Below, piece after piece: positions 12,170 to 25,400 of a stretch of DNA of 64,000 nucleotides. Source of the stretch: Megalobrama amblycephala (Eukaryota > Chordata > Actinopteri > Cypriniformes > Xenocyprididae); the NCBI RefSeq assembly GCF_018812025.1, contig NC_063049.1, forward strand, positions 5,269,013-5,333,012, read 5' to 3'. Each line of letters opens with the position of its first letter. Position 1 is the first letter of the stretch. Position numbers and translations under genes: made by a program. The notes under the pieces were generated by a model. The model ran no database searches and had not been told where the DNA came from. It saw only the letters and a program-made list of their open reading frames with translations.

Positions 12170-15100
12170 GGTGTAGCAGTACATGTATTCGTCCTGAATC
12201 GTCAAGGTACGGACGTCACGGTTCAGTGCAGTACAGTCAGATGACAAATACAGACAGTCAGGCAATCCACACTCCAGAATTCAGAAGAGGGCTCACGCAG
12301 TAATGCAACACTTGTTTTCTAACATCAGCAGAAGTTTTTATTGTGAGTGTACACAAATAAAAATAGACTGTTTAAAGTTTCCTTTAATGATGTCTTGCTT
12401 GTCTTATCTGCATGACCATAAGTCAGGTAGCCCTAAATCCTGTGGTTCAGGAGGACCTGAATCAGTTGGTCCCGTATCCAGTGGTTTCAGAAGTATTTAC
12501 TTTGGTGGAACCAACCCTTAAGCCACCCACTTAACCAGGTATGCCAACATTGGTGAAGGAAAACATGACTGCACAACCTGAATCATTTGCAAGTCATATC
12601 ATGTCCAAGGTGGGTGTTCAAATCAGCATGACTACTTCCATAGAAACTGTTCCTGACCTGGCCATGGAGGCCATTCCAGAGCATCTCAATCAACCTCCGA
12701 ACAGCTAGCCAGTCATGTTGTGCCTACAATCCTGTCTGTCATGTCATGTTCTCTGAGCCACAGAGGCCATCCCGGAGCATCCTAGGAGGACATTCCAGAG
12801 CGTCCGAATCCATGGTCACAGAGGCCATCTCTTAAAGGGTTAGTTCACCCAAAAATAAAAAAAATAATGTCATTTATTACTCACCCTCATGCCGTTCCAC
12901 ACCCGTAAGACCTTCATTAATCTTCGGAACACAAATCAAGATTTTTTTTTTCCGGAAGCGTTATGAATCAGCGTATCGAATCATGATTCGGATCACATGT
13001 CAAACCGCCAAACTGCTGAAATCACGTGACTTTGGTGCTTCGAACTGCTGATTCGACATGCTGATTCATAACACTCCGAAGCTTCCTGGAGCAGTGTTTT
13101 GAAATCGGCCATCACTATATAAGTCGTTATTTTGTTTTTTTGGCACACCAAAAATATTTTTGATAATTTGTGTTCCGAAGATTAACGAAGGTCTTATGGG
13201 TGTGGAATGACATGAGGGTGAGTAATAAATGAGAGAATTTTCATTTTTGGGTGAACTAATCCTTTAAGTGCCACCTAGTCCTGTGATGCTCAGAGGATCT
13301 GATCCTGCCAGTCATGTTGCTTCCTTGGAAGCTGCTCCTGACCCAGCCACGGAGGCCATTTCAGGGTGCTTTAACCTGCCTGTTATAGCCACGGAGCCCA
13401 CCTCTGAGCTACTTACCAGCCACAAAGTGCCAAGTAAGGCTATTCCTTCCAGTCTCGTCATGCCCAAAGAAAATTTTCCTGCCAGACTCGACACAACCAG
13501 GTCCACTCCAGCACTGCAGTCTCCAGAATTGTCTATGTCTGAGGCTCAGAGGCTGCATCTCTACTCATGTTGGTCTTGGCTCGTTGAGGCCATCCTCATT
13601 ACCCGTCAGTGCAGTTATGGCCCATGAATTCTTTTCTAAGTATTTTCCCAATCAAGAGACTGGCCCTGAATCTGTCTCAGACACCAAGCCTACTAGCCTA
13701 GTTGAAGAGTCCCCACCAGTGAAGCAAGTCCCTGTTTCTAGAGGTGTCACTAATCAGATTCCCTTCCCTCCCATCCCGTCATCTGTGTTTCCTGGCCGTC
13801 ATGATCCTCCAGAGTTGGCACCTCTCTGGTCAGCCCCTAACTATCCTGTTGGACTGATTACCACCCTCGCCAGTACTGCCCCCGTCTTCCCTGGGTGTTA
13901 CGGTACTCCAAGTTTTACTCCCCACCCACTCTCCCAGTTGGTACCTCCTTGGCCCCCGACTAACCCTGTGTCCCCTTGGACTCCTTCACCCAGTGTGGAC
14001 GCCTATAGGCATTCGTTGGAGGGGGGTACTGTCAGGGTCCTGCCCTGACAGCCTTGTCTGTTTTGTCTTTGTTTAATGTTTCTTTGTTTGTCTTATGCCT
14101 GAACACATGGCTCTGTCTTTGTTTTTGTCGGTCATGTCCTGCCTCCTTGTTTCCTGATACCTCACCCCCTTATTTTGCCCTTGTCTAGTCCTTGTTTGCC
14201 TGATTGTGTTCACCTGATCCTTATGTGCTCTGCTCCCTTTTTTTATTGTGCTCCTGTCCCTCATGTCTATGCTGGTTCATTGCGTGGATTGCTTTTACAT
14301 ATGTGTTTGCTTGCCTAAGGTTGTGTTTTTTGTTTAACTGCACTACATAGAGTTCTTAACTGTTCTAGTAGATCCTGTTGATAGTTATAGTGTTTCCCTG
14401 TTGTAGTTTATTACTCTTGTCCTGTTTCAGTTTTTACTTTTGCTCTGGTTATCCAAGTTTCCGTTTTTTTTTTTTTTTTTTTTTTTGTTCCTGATTTTGT
14501 AACATTCATGACTTTCTTTTCCCTCAAGTTCCCTGCCTAGTTGCTCTCGTTTTTTATTTCTTTTTATTTGTAAGTTTCTGTTATCTAGTCTAGAATTCTT
14601 GTTTTTGATATATTTTTTTTTTTTTGTTAAGATCCAGTGATTGTTCCAGCTCCCTTGCTTAGTTTCTCTAGTCATAGTATTGTTAGTAGTTTTATTTTGC
14701 TCTTGTTGTCTCTTGTTGTCTGGTGTCTTGTCATGTATATTTTGACTCTGGTGTTGGCTCTTGCCCTTCCCTGCCCTGCTTCCCGTATCCTCCCTGGCCT
14801 CTGATTATCTATGCCTGGCAGCTAGACTAGTGCAGCTTCAGTTACGGCTCCAAGTGTCAAGCCTCTGGTTCCTTGAGCCGCTGCCTGATCTCCAGTATTG
14901 TCTTTCCATCTGGTGCTGCCTCATCTCCTCAGTTCACCAGCCTAACATCACCCGGATCTGATCTCAGCATCATCCTTACCTGCCTATTCTCTTGTCCTAC
15001 TGTTTGGATTGTCTTCATGCCTCACCTTCTTCCTTGTACCTAGTCTATTGTTGTCAATAAATATCACCCCCTTGCTCATTCTGCATCTGGGTCCTCTATC

Positions 15101-15453
15101 TAGTAGATTGCCATGACAGATTCCTGACACTATATGTATTGTGAAATGCGCTATACAAATGAATGTGAATAGTGTTTTTCATGTGTATATGTGGGGGAAG
15201 GGGAAGTGTGTGTGTGATGTGATCTGTAATGATGTCTTTAAGACAGATGCAAGTACAGCAAAGACAATCAGTCCTCCTGACACAATAGAACAATGACTAT
15301 CACAGACCATTTGCTATTTCTGTGTCTGTACAGGATTGTCTTTGCAAAATATCTCAGATCTTACAAACCAAAAGGGCTGAACAAATGTTTCAGGATGATT
15401 TTCCGCCGACTGAACACCAGTTTCTGCAGGGCTGAGTTAATGAATAGACTACA

Positions 15454-15502
<49 letters not shown>

Positions 15503-18500
15503 CTGTGGCATTTTCACTCGCCTCTGTTATCTTGTGACCTCTCAGTAATTGACTTGGCTCATGTTAACTAGATATAATGGGTCAGTTCTGTTTGTAGAGC
15601 GAAAGACAAAGAGAGAGACAGACAAACGTATGTGTGTATTAGCGCTGCAGCTAACTGTTTTGAAAGTACATTTATCTTTATTGTCCAGTTCTCTCCTTTA
15701 AACAGCATGCCAAATTAACATTGTGACTAAGAAGGTTAAAAGACCCAATGAAATCTAAATTCGGGTGTTGTGGCTTTAGTTCATGTTTTAAGCATTAATA
15801 TCCTCTATATACTAGTGGAAATTAGCTTTTAGCAAATATACACAATTGAAATTCACAGTGTTTCTCTTCAAACAATGAAAGAACGCAGACCCAACTAATT
15901 TTTGTGGTCCTACAAGGAAATGAATAATGATAGCCATCTATTTTAAGAAGTATCCATTTGTTTGCCTCCCTCTTGCTCTATTCTGTTCAGATTTCCTTTC
16001 TAATGGTCTTTCCCTTGTGACCTTTTTCTCTGTTTATGACCTCTTTGTGTCTCTCTTTTATCCAGCCCCCCCCCCCCCCCCCCTCTCTCTCTTTATGATG
16101 TGTATCTCTACAGTGAGATGATGAGTTAATAATCTTGCCCCCTGGTTATGATAACCATGACAACCATCCAATCTTCCACGGGAACCGGATGAAATGTTCA
16201 TCTGGATGGAATGTTCCAGATCTCACTGTCATTGCTGCAGATATTTGCTCAGACTTGTGTTTCCTCAGAAGGCAGTGGTGATGATATCACTGAAGAGTAT
16301 TGTCTGGGCCATCAGTCTGAGCTGTTACATGACAGTATAGATTCTAACAAGCAATAAATTCTATGTTAATCAGAGTTTCTGTCCTAAATAACCATGATCG
16401 CTGTGATGGTGTTTATTTCCTGTGTTGCACTGCATAGTCCTGCCCACAACCAAATCTCATTGGTCCAAAATTCAAGATTAACTGTATGGGACATCACCAA
16501 TGTACTCTTATTGTGATTTTCCACATGACAAAGCTTTTTTGCTCTCAGTGTGAACAGACAAATTCACAACTTGTTTAAGATACAGTGTAAGAATTCTTAG
16601 CTGAATCTTACTTTTGCTTAATTGTATTGAAGTGTAGTTGTGTATTTCAAATCTTTAAAGTATCTTACTTGTAGATAATATAATATTAATCAAACAAAAG
16701 TTAACTTAAGTGCACTTAAAGTGAGACACTTTTATGACTACATATCTTAACACACTTAAGTACTCTTAAAAATTATATATGAAATTGCATATGAAAATAT
16801 GCTTAAGTCCTACTTAAGTGGGTCAAAACCACACTCTAAAGTTCAGCTAATTGCATTTAATATAATTTAAACTATAATATTTTTGGTACCATTTTATTTT
16901 ACAGTCCTGTTTCGCATATACATACTATAGACTTGTAGTAATTACAATAACTGGGGAATTAACTAGGTACTAGTCCTAAACCTAGCCCTAAACCTAATCT
17001 TAACCCATGTAGTTATCTTATATTACTCAGTACTTTCTTGGTAAGTACACTGTAAATACATTGAAAGTGCACATACTGTAAAATAAAGTGCAAACTATTT
17101 TTTTAATATAACTTCATTTAACAAGCGATTAAGTGTCCAAAAACATTCAGTCACACTTAAGTATATTCTTTTAAAGAATATTATTTCTGTAATACAGGTG
17201 CTGGTCATATAATTAGAATATCATCAAAAAGTTGATTTATTTCACTAATTCCATTCAAAAAGTGAAACTTGTATATTATATTCATTCATTACACACAGAC
17301 TGATATATTTCAAATGTTTATTTCTTTTAATTTTGATGATTATAACTGACAACTAAGGAAAATCCCAAATTCAGTATCTCAGAAAATTAGAATATTACTT
17401 AAGACCAATACAAAGAAAGGATTTTTAGAAATCTTGGCCAACTGAAAAGTATGAGCATGTACAGCACTCAATACGTAGTTGGGGCTCCTTTTGCCTGAAT
17501 TACTGCAGCAATGCGGCGTGGCATGGAGTCGATCAGTCTGTGGCACTGCTCAGGTGTTATGAGAGCCCAGGTTGCTCTGATAGTGGCCTTCACCTCTTCT
17601 GCATTGTTGGGTCTGGCATATCGCATCTTCCTCTTCACAATACCCCATAGATTTTCTATGGGGTTAAGGTCAGGCGAGTTTGCTGGCCAATTAAGAACAG
17701 GGATACCATGGTCCTTAAACCAGGTACTGGTAGCTTAGGTACTGGTAGCTTTGGCACTGTGTGCAGGTGCCAAGTCCTGTTGGAGAATGAAATCTGCATC
17801 TCCATAAAGTTGGTCAGCATCAGGAAGCATGTAGTGCTCTAAAACGTCCTGGTATATGGCTGAGTTGACCTTGGACCTCAGAAAACACAGTGGATCAACA
17901 CCAGCAGATGACATGGCACCCCAAACCATCACTGACTGTGGAAACTTTACACTGGACCTCACTGTGTGCCTCTCCTCTCTTCCTCCAGACTCTGGGACCC
18001 TGATTTCCAAAGGAAATGCAAAATTTACTTTCATCAGAGAACATGACTTTGGACCACTCAGCAGCATTCCAGTCTTTAGCCCAGGCGAGACGCTTCTGAC
18101 GCTGTCTGTTGTTCAAGAGTGGCTTGACACAAGGAATGCGACAGCTGAAACCCATGTCTTGCATACGTCTGTGCGTAGTGGTTCTTGAAGCACTGACTCC
18201 AGCTGCAGTCCACTCTTTGTGAATCTCCCCCACATTTTTGAATGGGTTTCGTTTCACAATCCTCACCAGGGTGCGGTTATCCCTATTGCTTGTACACTTA
18301 TTTCTACCACACCTTTTCCTTCCCTTCGCCTCTCTATTAATGTGCTTGGACACAGAGCTCTGTGAACAGCCAGCCTCTTTTGCAATGACCTTTTGTGTCT
18401 TGCCCTCCGTGTGCAAGGTGTCAATGGTCGTCTTTTGGACAACTGTCAAGTCAGCAGTCTTCCCCATGATTGTGTAGCCTACAGAACTAGACTGAGAGAC

Positions 18501-19380
18501 CATTTAACGGCCTTTGCAGGTGTTTTGAGTTAATTAGCTGATTACAGTGTGGCACCAGGTGTCTTCAATATTGAACCTTTTCACAATATTCTAATTTTCT
18601 GAGATACTGAATGTGGGATTTTCCTTGGTTGTCAATTATAATCATCAAAATTAAAAGAAATAAACATTTGAAATATCAGTCTGTGTGTAATGAATGAATA
18701 TAATATACAAGTTTCACTTTTTGAACGGAATTAGTGAAATAAATCAACTTTTTGATGATATTCTAATTATATGACCAGCACCTGTAAGTACTCTTTATAA
18801 AAGGATATGCTGAAGTGTACTTCTTTTTCACAAGGATATGTTATTACTGAAAGGTGCCTGAATGATTAATAAAATAGTCCAGTCAACATGCAATAGTTTG
18901 TCTCTTAAAAGTCATGCTGAAAGTCCTTCAATAGTCCTTTGCAGCACATTAAGAAGTTTTGGCATCAAGCCTATTTGCTTCTAACTTGGCCTTTTATTAA
19001 AATCATCTGTGTGTCCTGTTGTTAACAGCATCGATCATCTGGACGGGTTCTGTTTGAGATGGTCTGCATGCATCTGAACCTTGTTGAAGGCGATTACTTT
19101 GGCCTGGAGTTCCAGAGCCATCACAGAAAGATGGTAAGTGAGAGCTTTTTTGCTTGAGGTCCAAGTTTTTCAAGTTTTGCCAAATACAGACCATATTTCA
19201 AATGCCAAATACAGACCATTTTCCACCATCTCTCTGACCCTTATAATTAAATAGTTTATTTTGCTGCTGTAGGACCTCAGTGAGCTCAGCATAAAATAGT
19301 TGTTGTTAATATGTCAAAGTGGGCTGTCATGCATTAATGTATTTATCTGGTGTCTAATGTGGACTTTATGAATTTTTTTG

Positions 19381-19425
<45 letters not shown>

Positions 19426-22400
19426 TTTAATGAACTCTAAGCTGAGATTGTGTTGTATGAGGCCTATATAAAGATCTGTGTGACAGTCGTACTCATCTCT
19501 GCTGTGTGCTCTACTCCACAGGTTTGGCTGGATTTACTAAAGCCCATTAGAAAGCAGATCACACGTAAGAGGCCTCTCTGCTGTGTGTGTGTGTGTGTGT
19601 GTGTGCGTGTGTGTGTGTGTGTGCGTGTGAGAGTGTGTGTGTGTGCAAGAGTTTAGTATCTCCCTGAGGTTTCCTCAAGACATAGCAGTCTCTATTTTTG
19701 AATGTTGGGAGTGTAACACATTCATGCTAGGCTTATATAAATGTGTGTGTCCAGGGCCCAAGCACACCGTCCTTCGGTTTGTTGTGAAATTCTTCCCCCC
19801 TGATCATACCCTGCTGTTGGAGGAGCTGACCAGGTGAGGTCTCTGTCAGCTCAGTACATGAGGCGTTCATGTATCCCTCACGTGTGTTAATACGCCTGTT
19901 TTCTCTCAGGTACTTGTTTGCGCTGCAGGTCAGGCAGGATCTGGCCAGCGGACGTCTCACCTGTAGCGACGCCAGCGCTGCTCTTTTGGTGTCTCATATC
20001 ATCCAGTGTGAGTTACGGTTCATTTGTGAGAGTGTCTGTGTGTGTGTAAGCTGATGCAGCCGTAACTAGCTATAGCCTTCACTGAAATAGATAGATAGTT
20101 CTAATTGAATGGGCCAGACTGAAAGGTATAAAACAGCCAATAATCACACTTGTGACTGCACAACTATTGAGTTCTGCATTAATGCATCCAGTTGCTTTGT
20201 TTCTGGCCAACTGAGAGCCTACAGTTAGGCTAATGAACTTTATTACTGTATGTGGCAGAAGGAATGTTTACTGTGATTATTATTACTAGTGCCGAAAGGA
20301 ATTTTAACAATACCCCTTGGTAAAAATACTGTAATGCACAGCCTCTTGTGTCTCTTCACTGTATCAAGCTGAAGATTGGAGTGTTGCATTTAACACAACT
20401 TATTGTGGCAATATGGGAAAAAAATGGTGACACTTTCCATGAATATGGGACATTTTATTGTAACACTCTCACTGTCTCAGTCAGTTACACGTGTGTGTGT
20501 GTTTTGTTTAGCTGAGATTGGGGATTTTGAGGAAACTCAGTGTAGACAGCATCTGCTTAACACCAACTACATCCCTGACCAGATGGCCCTGATGGACAAA
20601 ATCATGGAGTTCCACCATAAACACATGTGAGTCTTCCAGACAAAAACACAAACGCACACACATCACCAGTCTTTGATTTGATTGTGCATTTTCATCCTTG
20701 TAGCTTGTAGATTGAAATATGCCGATAAATTGTCAGATGTTCAGAGGACACATACTTTTTGGGTAAACTAACCATTTAAAGTGCCCCTATTATGCTATTT
20801 TAAAGGTGCCCTAGAATGGAAAATTTAATTTACCTTGGCATAGTTAAATAACAAGAGTTCAGTACATGGGAATGACATACAGTGAGTCTCAAACACCATT
20901 GTTTCCTCCTTCTTATGTAAATTTGATTTGTTTAAAAGACCACTGAAGAACAGGCGAATCTCAACATAACACCAACTGTTATGTAACAGTCGGGATCATT
21001 AATATGTACGCCCCAATATTTGCATATGCCAGCTCATGTTCAAGGCATTAGACAAGGGCAGCCAGTATTAACGTCTGGATCTGTGCACAGCTGAATCAAC
21101 AGACTAGGTAAGCAAGCAAGAACAATAGCGAAAAATGGCAGATGGAGCAATAATAACTGACATGATCCATGATATCATGATATTTTTAGTGATATTTGTA
21201 AATTGTCTTTCTAAATGTTTCGTTAGCATGTTGCTAATGTACTTGTAAATGTGGTTAAAGTTACCATCGTTTATTACTGTATTCACGGAGACAAGAGCCG
21301 TCGTTATTTTCATTTTTAAACACTTGCAGTCTGTGTAATTCATAAACACAACTTCATTCTTTATAAATCTCTCCAACAGTGTGTAATGTTAGCTTTAGCC
21401 ACGGAGCACTATCAAACTCATTCAGAATCAAATGTAAACATCCAAATAAATACTATACTAGACATACTGCATGACGAACACTTTGTAAAGATCCATTTTG
21501 AGGTTTATATTAGCTTTATAGTTTTATATTAGCTTATATTAGCTAGTTTTATAGTCGAGAGCTTGGGGGTGGGGAGCACGAGAATTTAAAGGGGCCGCAG
21601 CCTGAATCGATGCATAGTTAATGATGCCCCAAAATAGGCAGTTAAAAAAAAAAAAAAAAAAAAATCTATGGGGTATTTTGAGCTGATCAACTTCACAGAC
21701 ACATTCTGGGGACACCTTAGACTTATATTACATCTTTTGAAAACGTGTTCTACGGCACCTTTTAAAGGTTTCTAATTTTGTTTCTGTCTCTTGCAATAGG
21801 TTTACACACATCCAAGATCAAAACACTTTAATTTTCTCACTTTAATTTTCTCACACGGACGGGTACCCGATTGCTGAACCGCTAATATTTGATGTAACAT
21901 GTGGAATAATATTTACGTTGTCATTTGTGGTGTGGGCGCAAATCAATAGGCACGGGCGACTGTGGGTCCAATAGCCAAGACTATTTTTGAAATGGTACCC
22001 ACTGAAAGGCAGCTGCTTTCAAACGTTCCCGAGCTTACTTGTGTTCACTCTCTGTAGTCTGAAGACCGTCAAAGGTTTCTGTTTACAATGGGATTTACAG
22101 TGTTGATCATTGTAGCCAATCACGCTGCAGCTGAAGTGATCGACAGCTTCAGTCGTTATTAAGGGAGCGCTCTTTACTCACTTTCTGCCTATAATCTATT
22201 CACAGTTTGAATAAAAGTTTTCTTTTCCTTAGAGGACCAACTGCCATGTATACATGTCAGAGTTTCAGGAAATGCAGAGTGAATCCGCTTAAATATCCCG
22301 ATATTATATGACAGTAAAGGCTCATATTTGGCTGTATGATCTTTTAATTTATTGAAATCTCTAACCGTCTGTATAGCCTGTGGTGTGATTTATTGTTCAA

Positions 22401-25400
22401 AATAGCCTGTATGGGCAGATTGTTCACATGATGTCGGCAAAACTTCTTTTCTATTTTTCTCAAATGCGTCAACTCAGAATGCCTAATGTTGGTTTGATTG
22501 CTTGTGTTGCATAAGAAAATCAATGATTTTTGTCTATCTGATGTAGTAGATTTAATGCGGGTGCAGTTCGGGTCGTAGTCTTTATGTCAGACAGGTCAGG
22601 TCAGGTACAGAATTAAATTAGTGCTGCTGTCGGATAACAGGACGGTGTTCTGTTAAATACTGTTGCCGTGGGTTTAACAAACAGGACTCGTACAGGACTC
22701 TGTCTCATTATATCTATTGCATCATCAGCTCTTTCTCACAGTGTCTGAAACGGTTCGATAAAGATTTCAGTCTCGATAAACCCTGCCTTTCTGAGAGCAG
22801 CTCTTCTCTGACTGGTCAGATGGTCCAGTCTGTTGTGATTGGTCAAGAGCTTACAGTGTGTGTCAGAAACCAGACTCTCATGATCATATCTGAATTTCAG
22901 CTCTTGATTCACAGTGATACAAACATTAACAGTTTTACCGTATCAATCTCATCAAAGTGGATTTGATTTGGCAGCAGAAAACAGCGTCTTCTCGACATGA
23001 ACAACATGAACTAAACTCTTCCAGTCTCAGCTACAACTACAGTGTTTGAGGGTCAAAGTTCACCAGCAGCCAATGAAGACCATAGACTGGGTTTATGCAA
23101 ATGTGTTTCAAACCTACGTAGGTTCAACAGGAAGTGAGAATGAATTACTGACGACTCGTTTCAGCAGTTCAGAATCACTGAATCAAAAACTGCATGTATC
23201 TGCACTTTAATCTTTGAAACTTTGCAGATCTTTTATCTTCACAAACATCTCTATTACACAATACAGGAAAGGGAATACATGAAAAAGCATATTAGGGGCA
23301 CTTTAAGTACAGTATAACATATAGCAACAAAACAGTGTTCTAACTTTGTGTGTTTGTGTGTTTAAGTGGGCAGACTCCAGCAGAGTCAGATTACCGTTTG
23401 CTGGAGGTGGCGTGCAGGTTGGAGATGTACGGGATCCGACTTCATCCTGCTAAAGACAGAGAAGGAACCAAGCTCAGCCTGGCTGTAGCACACGGAGGTG
23501 TCCTCGTGTTTCAGGTACATACAGTCACACACTCTCACACACACGAGCAACAGAGTGCTTTACATGACACGAGTTGTGCTTTACTCAGGGCCACACCAGG
23601 ATCAACAACTTTAACTGGTCTAAAATACGCAAGCTGAGTTTCAAGAGAAGAAGGTTTCTCATCAAATTAAGAGCAGACCCTGGCGTGAGTCTCACTTCTG
23701 TTTCTACTTATTGTTGTGGCTGTATATTACTGTTTTAGCATGAATGCGTCATTATATTAGGCTCTCATTATAACGTCCACTTGTAACCTGTCCGTCTCGT
23801 CCTGTAGCAGAACGTTAATCAAGATACTCTGGAGTTTTTGATGGCGAGTCGGGACTGCTGTAAAATGTTTTGGAAGATCTGTGTGGAGTATCACGCCTTC
23901 TTCAGGCTCTTCGAGGAGCCCAGACCCAAACCTAAACCAGTGCTGTTCAGCAGGGGCTCTTCCTTCAGGTTCAGGTACGACATCTGATGAAGCATCTGGA
24001 AAAATGTATCTGTGGGTATTTTTTGAACAGTCATATATGTACTAGTGTGAAGCCTTAATTGTAAAAAAGAAGTGTGCTTAATTGTTTTGAATGTGCACTT
24101 GCAGTGTACTTCAAATACTTCACAGTGTGTTTTTCTTAAAAAAAAAAAAAAAAAAGTAATATATTAATGAAATAAAAGGCCACTTAAGTGTACTTAAAGA
24201 GAGTACACTTTTAACTATGTTTCTTAACACACTTAATCACACCTTTAATATATTATAGAAGTAATTATGAAACAATAGAAGTAGTTATGAAATGATATAT
24301 AAATATGTAATTAAGTCATGCGCTCTAAAGTACAGTTAATTGCATTTAATATAAAATTTAATTATAATACATTTTAATTTAATTGCAATTAACATGTAAT
24401 TAATTGTCTATTTTAACCATAATTACTCTTTTTAAAAGTATGCTAAAGTGATATTTTTTTTTTATTTTTTTTTTGCAAGGGTAAAATTTATTTGAGCAAC
24501 TTTGTTTATTTAAGGGGTTTATTTTATATTTTTCTTTAACATTTTCTACCCTCTCTCCACCCTCTCTATAATTAAACACGCCTTTTTTTTTTTGCTTCTG
24601 TACCTTTAAGACTCTTAGGATAAATGAGTAGTAACGGGTTGCAGGTTTCATGTCAGGTCAAGTATAATTTGCACTGCCTGCATTGCATTGTGACAGGTTG
24701 ACAAAACAATAAAAACAACAAATGTTGGTCTGTAATAAACTTTTTTTAGCAGCCACTCTTTTCTAACTTTGGAATACTTTGAAAGGATACCCCCTTTAAT
24801 TCTGAAAAACAGGGAGCTAATAGGCTACTTTTGGAGACATGTTGTCTTATGCAGTTGGACTAATTACCCCCTCTTCTCTGCAGCGGTCGGACACAGAAGC
24901 AGGTGATAGATTATGTGAAGGAAAATGAGTTTAAAAAACTGCCCTTTGATAGGTGAGTCTGATCTGTTATTTTAATGAATGGAAAGTCTGCAGTTCAGCA
25001 CTGCCATTTCTTTAAGATATATTCAGCGTAAACTTGAAAGGCTGTGCGGTTCATTGTGTGTGTTTGTTGTTTTCTCTTTCAGGAAACACAGTAGAGTGCA
25101 GTACAACAGTAGCCTGTCACCTCTGCGTTCTGCACAACACCAAGTGCCAAATCAAGTTAGTGTCTTCACATATGCCTGTTTTCAAGGCATTATCAATTAA
25201 GAGAGATGTTTTAAGGGGATGTTTTGGTTTCAATACAGCTTAAACTCACTCTAAAAGCATTTGATGCATAATGTAATTTACCACAGAAATTAATTTAAAG
25301 GATTAGTTCACTTCAGAATTAATATTTCCTGATAATTTACTCACCCCCATGTCATCCCAGATGTTCATGTCTTTCTTTCTTCAGTCAAAAAGAAATTATG

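Larger units (their letters stand above)
12400..15129 (+). mobile_element. 3' end of an LTR retrotransposon (proline-rich internal part plus 3' LTR)
   Basis: The LTR runs 14030-15129, starting TGTCAGGGTCCTGCCCTGAC and ending TTCCTGACA, so it has TG...CA ends. It is preceded directly by a polypurine tract (GGAGGGGGG near 14020) and has an AATAAA at 15056. The internal part (about 12400-14029) encodes decayed proline/serine-rich protein in several frames (for example 13584-14048, [16 protein letters not shown]), typical of the region before the 3' LTR in fish Ty3-like elements. No protease, RT or integrase motif is visible and no 5' LTR was found. It is interrupted by a MITE at 12834-13266. The left boundary is approximate. 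Confidence 0.65.
6000..19028 (+). other. farp1: farp1 intron 1 (13 kb), transposon-filled
   Basis: Bounded by the GTGAGT donor and the TTGTTAACAG acceptor. It contains the nested MITEs, LTR element, Tc1 element and microsatellites listed separately. I see no extra coding exon. 10000-12120 and 15600-17190 hold mostly unclassified AT-rich DNA. Confidence 0.85.

Noticed and set aside
13268..14048. Two overlapping proline-rich plus-strand frames as a host gene
   Set aside because: They end at a polypurine tract and LTR start, shift frame, and have no splice structure; better explained as a retroelement remnant.
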